This document shows, one piece after another, positions 57,759 to 64,000 of a DNA stretch of 64,000 nucleotides. This DNA is from Amphiplicatus metriothermophilus (GTDB lineage Bacteria > Pseudomonadota > Alphaproteobacteria > Caulobacterales > Parvularculaceae): NCBI RefSeq assembly GCF_900199215.1, contig NZ_FZQA01000001.1:496001-560000 (forward strand), read 5' to 3'. The position numbers and the translations under genes were made by a program. The notes under the pieces were generated by a model. It did not search any database, was not told the origin of the DNA, and saw only the letters and a program-made list of their open reading frames with translations. Each line of letters starts with the position of its first letter. Positions within the stretch are counted from its first letter, which is position 1.

Positions 57759-58385
57759 TCATGATCCCTTTTTTGTCCATTTAAGGAACACATAAAACGC
57801 CCCGTCGCCGCCGTCGCGCGGGGCGGCCGGCGCGGCGCGCGCGACGAAGCGGGCGAGCGCCGGGTCCTCCATCCACTCAAAGAAGCGCAGCCGCAAAACG
57901 CCGCGCCCGGCGCGCGGCGCGAACGGGTCGCGCCCGGCGTCGCCGCCCGTTCCGCGCCAGCCCTTGCCGGTGATGACGAGCACGCAGCGCAGCCCCTCGC
58001 CCGCCGCGCGTTCGAGAAACGTCTCCAGCCGGGCCCGCGCCGCGGCCTGCGTGAGTCCGTGCAGGTCGAGCGCGCGCTCCGGCCTGATGCGTCCGCGCCG
58101 CGCGCGCCGGTCGAGCGCCGGGTCGCCGGCGGCGAAGGGGGAGAGCCGCTTCGACGCCGGCCCTTGCGGCGCAGTCCCGGCCGCGCGCGCCGGGGCGCCG
58201 GCCGGCGCCGCCGCGCGCCTCTCGTCGCGCGCTTCCAGACCGGCGCCGCCGCGCGCCGCTCCGTCAGCGCAAGGATCATCCGTGTCGGGAACGGCGCCTC
58301 GCTTCTTCCGGTCCAGGGGCGCGACGTCGCGGGTCGCCCGCCGCCACAGCGCCGCCTCCTCGGGCGCGAGGCGGCGGCGGCTCAT
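57759..58385 (-). CDS. Smr-domain protein
   Basis: A 208-aa protein: a basic, Ala/Arg-rich N-terminal region and a C-terminal Smr domain with ALDLHGLTQAAARARLETFL and VLVITGKGWRG. Smr domains act as DNA or RNA endonucleases. The start overlaps the mltA stop (ATGA), so it is coupled to mltA as in other alphaproteobacteria. Confidence 0.9.
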   Translation of the reverse strand: MSRRRLAPEEAALWRRATRDVAPLDRKKRGAVPDTDDPCADGAARGGAGLEARDERRAAAPAGAPARAAGTAPQGPASKRLSPFAAGDPALDRRARRGRIRPERALDLHGLTQAAARARLETFLERAAGEGLRCVLVITGKGWRGTGGDAGRDPFAPRAGRGVLRLRFFEWMEDPALARFVARAAPAAPRDGGDGAFYVFLKWTKKGS

Positions 58386-59749
58386 TCCGCGTCCCGCCGG
58401 CGCGCCTCGCGCCAGCGCGTGTGCGGATCGGGCGCGCCGGAAAGCTGCGCCGCGACGGGGGCGGGAACGAGGACGTACATTTCCCCTTCGACCCTGAAGG
58501 CGCCCGCCGTCGCGCCGGCTTCTTCGCCCGCGCCGAAAAATACGTCGCCGCGGATCGGCCCCTTGATCGCGCCGCCTGCATCCTGCGCGATCATCAGCCG
58601 ACTGAAACCGGACGGGTCGCCTTCGCCGTCGAGCGCGACCCATACCGGCGCGCCGAAGGGATGATAGCGCCGGTCGACGGCGAGACTGCGCCCCGGCGTG
58701 AGAGAAACGCCCTCTGCGCCCGGCGGGCCGAGCGCCGGATCTTCTATAGGCAGCATGCGGAAGAACACGTAAGAGGGATTGAGCTCGCGCAGGGCCCGCG
58801 CGTCTTCCGGCGCGGCGCGCGCCAGCCAGTCGCGGATCGCCTGCATGCTCATCGCCTCGCGCGAGACGACCCCGCGCTCGATGAGCGCCCGGCCGATGGC
58901 GAAATAGGGATGGCCGTTCTGCCCATCATAGCCGACGCGGATCTCCCGCCCGTCCTCGAAGCGCAGCCGGCCCGATCCCTGTATTTGCATGAAGAAGAGG
59001 TCGTCCGGGCGCAGCCAGGCGAGGGGCTCCGCCCGTCCCTCCAGCACGCCTTCGTTTATCGCGCGATGATCCGGATAGGGATGAAGCGCGCCGCCCTGCA
59101 CGTAGCCGGCGATGCGCTCGCCGGCGAGCTCGGGCCGGAAGCGGCCGAGATCGACCATGACGAGATCGTCGGGCCGGGCGAGAACGGGCGCGGAGAAATC
59201 GGGCGTGCGGCGCGGCGAAGCCTCGATGACCGGTTCGTAATAGCCGGTGAAAAGGCCCCTCTCCTCGATCAGCGGCGGCTGGTCCGCTGCGGGTCCGCCC
59301 GGCGTCGGCGGGCGGATCGCGACGATCTTCAGGGGACGGAACTGCTCCTCGAAGAAAAGGCGCGCGGCGGCCTGCGAGCCGTCGGGGAGCGCGAGCGCGG
59401 CCAGGCAGACCCGCCGCCACGCGGCCGCCGATCCGGCCACGGAAGAAACGCCCGCCGCCGCGCCCAGCGCTTCGGCGGGGTTGGCGGGGGCGTCCGGCGC
59501 CAGCGTCAGGATGCGCGCGCAGGAGCGCCGAAGCGCGGGGATGGCTTCGGCCGGATCGTCCTCGCTCCAGCCGGGAAGCTCCGCGAAGGAGGCGACGCGA
59601 AAGGAGAACTGCGGCGGGCCGTAGGCGTCGGCGCCGGGCGGGCCGGCCTTGCGAAAGACGTCGGAGAAGGTCAGCGCCGCCGCGATCAGGGCCGCGGCGA
59701 CGGCGGCCGACAGCGCGAGCGCGATGAGGCGTGAGTCGAGTTTCAGCAC
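58382..59749 (-). CDS. mltA: Membrane-bound lytic murein transglycosylase A
   Basis: A 455-aa MltA with an N-terminal membrane helix (LIALALSAAVAAALIAAALT). The MltA domain contains GLFTGYYEPVIEAS and IQGSGRLRFEDG; the 3D domain has the catalytic Asp in LMIAQDAGGAIKGPIRGDVF. It cleaves peptidoglycan glycan strands to anhydro-muropeptides. Confidence 0.94.
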   Translation of the reverse strand: MLKLDSRLIALALSAAVAAALIAAALTFSDVFRKAGPPGADAYGPPQFSFRVASFAELPGWSEDDPAEAIPALRRSCARILTLAPDAPANPAEALGAAAGVSSVAGSAAAWRRVCLAALALPDGSQAAARLFFEEQFRPLKIVAIRPPTPGGPAADQPPLIEERGLFTGYYEPVIEASPRRTPDFSAPVLARPDDLVMVDLGRFRPELAGERIAGYVQGGALHPYPDHRAINEGVLEGRAEPLAWLRPDDLFFMQIQGSGRLRFEDGREIRVGYDGQNGHPYFAIGRALIERGVVSREAMSMQAIRDWLARAAPEDARALRELNPSYVFFRMLPIEDPALGPPGAEGVSLTPGRSLAVDRRYHPFGAPVWVALDGEGDPSGFSRLMIAQDAGGAIKGPIRGDVFFGAGEEAGATAGAFRVEGEMYVLVPAPVAAQLSGAPDPHTRWREARRRDAE

Positions 59750-59814
59750 GTAGACTGACCCTCAGCGGCGTCGGCGCGCTCTTGCGCGCTCCGGGCTTGG
59801 CTTCCCGTTTTCCG

Positions 59815-60450
59815 CTATACCGCGCCGCCGGTTGCGACAAGGGTCCAGTTGGGATCGCTGCTCGCCGCCCTGCGCGAGAAGGTCCAGCGATCCCTGACGA
59901 GATCGATGCGCGCCGGATCGCCCTCGACGACGTTGCCATCGGCGTCGCGCGTCACGCGCACCTGGTTGGAGGCGAAATCGACCACCGCCGTCATGACGCC
60001 GCGCTCAACCTTGCTTTCGACGATCCTGGCCGCATCGATTCCGACGAATTTGAGGTCCGTCAAATGGCCCTTATCTTCGCGGTCGGCCACGGCCGCCTTG
60101 AACGCATTGTAGACGGACGGATCGAGATAGCGGCGGATGCTCTTGAGATCGCCTGCGGCGAATGCTTCCACAATCATCTCATAGGCGGCGCGCGCGCCGT
60201 CGAGGAAGGCTTTCTCGTCGAAATAGGGATCGGCCGCCCGCAGAGGCTCGGCCTGCGCGGAGACGGGCGCAAGCGGCTTCACAGCCGCCGGCGCGGCCTG
60301 CGCCTCGCCGCGGGCCTCTCCGCCGCCCGCTCCGCCGCGCACGCTTTCCAGATCGCGCCGCTCATGACCGGTCCGCGTTCCGAGCACGGAAAACAGCCGG
60401 AACAGCACGAAAGCAGCGACGGCGGCGAATATCAGAACGACCGGATCCAT
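59815..60450 (-). CDS. Tim44/TimA family putative adaptor protein
   Basis: A 211-aa protein with an N-terminal membrane helix (VVLIFAAVAAFVLFRLFSVL), a Pro/Ala/Gln linker and a C-terminal Tim44-like domain (about 70-205; FLDGARAAYEMIVEAFAAGD, RDRWTFSRRAASSDPNWTLV). TimA is the bacterial relative of mitochondrial Tim44. Divergent from fxsA; upstream of mltA-smr, the conserved alphaproteobacterial order. Confidence 0.9.
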   Translation of the reverse strand: MDPVVLIFAAVAAFVLFRLFSVLGTRTGHERRDLESVRGGAGGGEARGEAQAAPAAVKPLAPVSAQAEPLRAADPYFDEKAFLDGARAAYEMIVEAFAAGDLKSIRRYLDPSVYNAFKAAVADREDKGHLTDLKFVGIDAARIVESKVERGVMTAVVDFASNQVRVTRDADGNVVEGDPARIDLVRDRWTFSRRAASSDPNWTLVATGGAV

Positions 60451-60539
60451 GTAACAGGCTGCGCCAAGCGCCTCTGACGGTTAAAATCGGGCTTTCGCCC
60501 TCTATATAGGGCTCAGGTCGAGGAAAACACCATCCCGTT

Positions 60540-60941
60540 ATGATCCTGTTGATAATCGCGCTGATCGTGCTCGCCCCGCTGGTCGAGCTGTACATTCTTA
60601 TTCAGGCGGGCGCGGCGTTCGGCGCGCTGCCGGTCATTGCGGCCTGCATCGCCACGGCGGCGCTGGGCGGGCTCATCCTGCGCGCGCAGGGTCTCGCGGC
60701 GCTGGCGCGCGCGCGGCGCGATCTCGACGAGGGCCGGGCGCCGGTCGAGGCGGTCGTCGACGGGGCGTTTCTGGTCGCGGCCGCGCCGCTTCTGATGACG
60801 CCTGGTTTCGTCACCGACGCGCTCGGCTTCGCGCTGCTCGTCCCGCCGCTGCGCCATGCGATCGCCAGGGCGGCGCTTCGCCGCATCCGCCGCAGCATCG
60901 ACCGGGGCGAGACGCGGATCTACATCGCGCGCCGGCGCTAG
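60540..60941 (+). CDS. fxsA: FxsA family membrane protein
   Basis: A 133-aa protein: LLIIALIVLAPLVELYILIQ at the N-terminus and PGFVTDALGFALLVPPLR near the C-terminus are FxsA hallmarks. Two or three membrane helices and a basic tail. It is known for suppressing phage T7 exclusion in E. coli; its cell role here is not clear. Upstream of secB. Confidence 0.9.
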   Translation: MILLIIALIVLAPLVELYILIQAGAAFGALPVIAACIATAALGGLILRAQGLAALARARRDLDEGRAPVEAVVDGAFLVAAAPLLMTPGFVTDALGFALLVPPLRHAIARAALRRIRRSIDRGETRIYIARRR

Positions 60942-61022
60942 CCCGCCGCGCGGCTTGCCCGTCCGGGACGGGGCGTGTATGACCCGCCCTCCTGAGAACA
61001 GATTCAACCGTTGGTGAACGGC

Positions 61023-61556
61023 ATGTCGGAGACGACCCCGAACGAGGGCGGGAACAATCAGGGCGCGAGCAATGGCGGCGCGAACAACCCGCAGGCCGGC
61101 GGCCTGCCGAGCCTGGCCGTGCTGGCGCAGTATCTGAAGGATCTCTCCTTCGAAAACCCGCGCGCGCCGGCGAGTTTCGCCGACTCCGGCGCGGCGCCGA
61201 AGATGGAGGTCGACGTCAACGTCAACGGCCGCGGCCTCGCCCAGGACCGTTACGAGGTGGAGCTGTCGGTCTCGGCCCGCGCCCGCCGCGACGACGAGGT
61301 GATGTTCGTCGTCGAGGCGACCTACGCCGGCGCCTTCGAGATCAAGAACGTGCCGGCCGACCAGATGGAGCTCGTCATGCTGGTCGAGTGTCCGCGCCTG
61401 CTCTTTCCCTTCGTGCGCCAGATCATCGCCGACGCCACCCGCAACGGCAATTTCCCCCCGCTGATGCTCGAGCCGATCGATTTCTTCTCGGTCTATCAGC
61501 AGAACCGGGCCCGGCAGGCGCAGAACGCCGGAGCGCAGCCGGCGGCTCACGCCTGA
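61023..61556 (+). CDS. secB: Protein-export chaperone SecB
   Basis: A 177-aa SecB that keeps preproteins unfolded and delivers them to SecA. A Gly/Asn-rich N-terminal extension precedes the core: VLAQYLKDLSFENPRAP, VVEATYAGAFEIKNVP and FPFVRQIIADATRNGNFPPL. ATG 61023 was chosen; TTG 61011 is four codons upstream. Confidence 0.95.
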   Translation: MSETTPNEGGNNQGASNGGANNPQAGGLPSLAVLAQYLKDLSFENPRAPASFADSGAAPKMEVDVNVNGRGLAQDRYEVELSVSARARRDDEVMFVVEATYAGAFEIKNVPADQMELVMLVECPRLLFPFVRQIIADATRNGNFPPLMLEPIDFFSVYQQNRARQAQNAGAQPAAHA

Positions 61557-61620
61557 CGCACGGCGGACTGAGTCTGTAGACGACGGTCTGCGGCGGTCGT
61601 TTTTATTCTCAAACGAAATT

Positions 61621-62349
61621 TCACTCCGCCGCCTGGGACTTGACGGCGGCCAGGCGCGCCCAAAGGCTGTCGGGGCCGAGTTCGGCCTCGACGAAGGCGG
61701 CGTGGGCGGCGGCTTCCTCGGGCGTCACGAGGCTCGGCAGCGGCGCGGGGCGCGGCCGGGCGCGCCGGCGCGCGCCGTGGCCGGCCCCGTCCTCATCCGC
61801 GGCGCGGCCGAAATCGAGGCCCGCCTGCGGCCCGCCCGTCAGCTCGATATAGACCGCCGCGAGCAGCTTGGAGTCGAGCAGGGCGCCGTGGCCGTCGCGC
61901 GCCCGAACAGTCGTGTCGATGCCGAAACGGGCGCAGAGCGCGTCTAGGCTCGCCGGCGCGCCGGGAAACTTGCGCCGTGCGACGATCAGCGTATCCAGCA
62001 GATCGTTGGCCAGCGGCCTAAGCCCGTACGCCTCGAGCTGGGCGTTAAGGAAAGGCAGGTCGAAGGCCGCGCCGTTATGGGCGATGAGCTGGGCGTCGCC
62101 GACGAAATCCAGAAAGGCCGGCGCGACCGAGGGGGCGGCGAACGCCGGCTTGTCGGCGAGGAACTCGGTCGACAGGCCGTGCACCCGGAACGCGCCTTCC
62201 GGCACGTCGCGCTCCGGATTGACGTAAGTATGGAACGACCGGCCGGTGACCGCGCCGTGAACGAGCTCCACCGCGCCGATCTCGACGATTCTGTGCCCCT
62301 CCTCGAACCGGAAGCCCGTGGTTTCGAGGTCGAAAACGATCTGCCGCAT
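61621..62349 (-). CDS. dnaQ: DNA polymerase III epsilon subunit (proofreading exonuclease)
   Basis: A 242-aa DEDDh 3'-5' exonuclease. ExoI FDLETTGF and IVEIGAVEL, ExoII HNGAAFDLPFLNAQL, ExoIII HGALLDSKLLAAVYIEL. The C-terminal part would bind the polymerase alpha subunit. Convergent with secB. Confidence 0.95.
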   Translation of the reverse strand: MRQIVFDLETTGFRFEEGHRIVEIGAVELVHGAVTGRSFHTYVNPERDVPEGAFRVHGLSTEFLADKPAFAAPSVAPAFLDFVGDAQLIAHNGAAFDLPFLNAQLEAYGLRPLANDLLDTLIVARRKFPGAPASLDALCARFGIDTTVRARDGHGALLDSKLLAAVYIELTGGPQAGLDFGRAADEDGAGHGARRRARPRPAPLPSLVTPEEAAAHAAFVEAELGPDSLWARLAAVKSQAAE

Positions 62350-62358
62350 GCCCGTCTT

Positions 62359-64000
62359 TTAGCCGTGTTCGCGAGGCGGCGAAGACCCGTCCGCAGGGTT
62401 GTGGAAAGAACGCGCCGCGCGGCGACGCCAAAGCGCGACGCCGAGCGCGACGAGCGCGCCTGCGGCCATGAACAGGACGATCAGATTAAGCGCGAAGCGC
62501 CGGCCGGGCTTGTCAAGAAGGCGCGAGGCGAATCCGGGGCGCTTGTCGCCTTCGCGCGGCAGGGCGAAAGCGACCACATAATCGCCTTTGCGCGTGCCGG
62601 CCTCTGAATGGCCGCCCGCGGCGATGACCACATATTGCCGGCCGCGCCATTCATACGTCATCGGCGACGCCTGACCGCCGGCGGGCAGGCGGCCCTGCCA
62701 CAGCTCCGCGCCGGTCGCGGCGTCAAAGGCGCGCAGGTAGTCGTCCATCGCCGCGCCGATGAAGACGAGCCCGCCCGCGGTGACGAGCGGCCCGCCGGCG
62801 TTCGGCGTGCCGGTCTTGAGGGCGAGCCCCAACGGGGCGAGCTCCTCCGTCGTTCCGAGCGGGGCGCTCCAGGCGATCTCGCCCGCACCCAGATCGACCG
62901 CATGCAGCTCGCCCCAGGGCGGCGGATTGCAGGGCAGGCCGAGCGGCGACAGCATCATCTGTCGGCGCATGGCGTAGGGCGCGCCGCGCATCGGCGCCTG
63001 TTCGCCGCCATGAATCGGATGATAGTTCTCATCCGTCCGGGATTTGGGGACCAGCGTTACGAGGTGCATGGCGTTCATGGTCGGCGCGAACAATCGGTTC
63101 GTGTCCGGATCGAACGCCGCGCCGCCCCAATTGGCGCCGCCGCCGGTGAAAGGATAGACGATCGTTCCTTCGAGCGAAGGCGGCGTGTAAAGGCCTTCGG
63201 CGCGCGCCGCCGCGATCGCCTTGCGGCAGGCGCCGCGATCGAAGGGCGTGAGCCCCCACGCGTCCTGCGGCCTGATCGTCGAGGGAACAAGGGGCGGCGG
63301 GGCGACAGGGAAGGGCTGGGTCGGCGACAGGACCTCGCCCGCGACGCCGCCCTGCGGCGCGGGGCGCTCCTCGACAGGGATAAGCGGTTCGCCCGTGTCG
63401 CGGTCGAGCACGAAGATAAGGCCCATCTTGGTGACCTGAACGACGGCGTCGCGGGTCTCGCCGCCGATCGGCAGCATCGCGAGCGCGGGCGCGGCCGGCA
63501 CGTCATAGTCCCATACGTCGTGATGCACGGTCTGGAAGGCCCAGCGGATCTCGCCGGTGGCCGCCTCCAGCGCGACGACCGAATTGGCGTGGCGGTTGTC
63601 GCCCGCGCGCAGCCCGCCGAAAAAGTCCGGAGACGGAGAAGAGGTCGGCAGAAAGACCAGGCCGCGCGCCTCGTCGACCGACATCGGCGCCCAGACATTC
63701 GCGTGACCTTCCTGCGGGGGCGCATCTGCAGGCCAGCCGAGATCGCGCGCGGCGTCATCGCGCGGAATCGGATCCCAGGCCCAAAGCTGCTCGCCTGTGC
63801 GCGCGTCGAACCCGCGCACGACGCCTCTGGGCGCCTCGACGCGAAAATTGTCCGCCAACGCCGAGCCGACGACCACGACGTCGCCGACGATGGCGGGCGC
63901 GGATGAAATCTGCGCTTCGCCCGGCCAGCCGAGCGGCATGCCATAGTCTATTTCGACGATTCCGCCTTGTCCGAACCCTTCGCAGGGTTTTCCCGTTCCA
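62359..64000 (-). CDS. PQQ-dependent dehydrogenase, membrane-bound (5' end beyond window)
   Basis: The 3' 547 codons of a quinoprotein beta-propeller. Tryptophan-docking repeats such as VRGFDARTGEQLWAWDPI, VVALEAATGEIRWAFQTVHH and YLRAFDAATGAELWQG are visible, as are HHDVWDYDVPAAPAL and TGGGANWGGAAFDPDTN. It resembles membrane glucose-type PQQ dehydrogenases, but carries a C-terminal transmembrane helix (LNLIVLFMAAGALVALGVAL). The frame is open to the window edge. Substrate unknown. Confidence 0.85.
   Translation of the reverse strand, partial: GTGKPCEGFGQGGIVEIDYGMPLGWPGEAQISSAPAIVGDVVVVGSALADNFRVEAPRGVVRGFDARTGEQLWAWDPIPRDDAARDLGWPADAPPQEGHANVWAPMSVDEARGLVFLPTSSPSPDFFGGLRAGDNRHANSVVALEAATGEIRWAFQTVHHDVWDYDVPAAPALAMLPIGGETRDAVVQVTKMGLIFVLDRDTGEPLIPVEERPAPQGGVAGEVLSPTQPFPVAPPPLVPSTIRPQDAWGLTPFDRGACRKAIAAARAEGLYTPPSLEGTIVYPFTGGGANWGGAAFDPDTNRLFAPTMNAMHLVTLVPKSRTDENYHPIHGGEQAPMRGAPYAMRRQMMLSPLGLPCNPPPWGELHAVDLGAGEIAWSAPLGTTEELAPLGLALKTGTPNAGGPLVTAGGLVFIGAAMDDYLRAFDAATGAELWQGRLPAGGQASPMTYEWRGRQYVVIAAGGHSEAGTRKGDYVVAFALPREGDKRPGFASRLLDKPGRRFALNLIVLFMAAGALVALGVALWRRRAARSFHNPADGSSPPREHG

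Overview
The window is a gene-dense, roughly 70% GC segment of an alphaproteobacterial chromosome, and the gene content places it at the replication origin. The left end carries parB (cut by the edge), parA, rsmG, mnmG and mnmE. Five parS sites are embedded in the coding sequence of rsmG and mnmG. About 12 kb further on, hemE and the PPSR gene (Rickettsia RP001 family) diverge around a 385-bp non-coding stretch, the same context that holds the Caulobacter oriC; it carries a full TTAA-N7-TTAA CtrA-type box and GANTC sites. This points to a CtrA/CcrM-regulated lineage (Caulobacterales, Hyphomonadales or Parvularculales type). Genus cannot be read from the sequence alone. No rRNA, tRNA, CRISPR array or transposase was seen.

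Layout. 1-6 kb: parB-parA-rsmG-mnmG, an AT-rich island, mnmE and a small conserved gene. 6-12 kb: accessory metabolism (quinone oxidoreductase, GDPD lipoprotein, membrane LuxR regulator with a DUF4199-like partner, GST, amidase). 12-18.6 kb: the conserved origin block rho, hemJ, hemE, [oriC], ppsR, maf, aroE, coaE. 18.6-20.9 kb: egtD-egtB for ergothioneine. 21-24.7 kb: M2 peptidase, retropepsin-like protease and a small membrane protein. 25-30.3 kb: dnaK, dnaJ, an EEP-fold lipoprotein and dapB. 30.3-34.1 kb: two tandem TIR-like/TM/SUMF1 proteins. 34.3-40.8 kb: comM, a hybrid histidine kinase, an AmpG-type transporter, a lipoprotein and a PfkB kinase. 41-47.1 kb: his genes (hisB, hisH, hisA, CYTH-CHAD, hisF, hisE) with two small secreted cysteine proteins. 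47.3-55.3 kb: carbonic anhydrase, then hslV and hslU separated by a duplicated TadG/TadE module and a secreted VPLPA-CTERM protein. 55.4-64 kb: a membrane-anchored PheA-like protein with a CtrA box, a VapBC-like pair whose toxin lacks its first catalytic Asp, then smr, mltA, timA, fxsA, secB, dnaQ and the 3' part of a PQQ dehydrogenase.

Cross-cutting signals. Six copies of a 150-215 bp palindromic intergenic repeat with GGGATTAGG-like inverted ends are scattered through the window, two of them flanking hisE. Three genes carry SUMF1/FGE-fold domains (egtB and the two TIR-like fusions). The most promising undescribed material is the tandem TIR-like/TM/SUMF1 pair, the membrane PheA-like protein under a CtrA-type site, and the repeat family.
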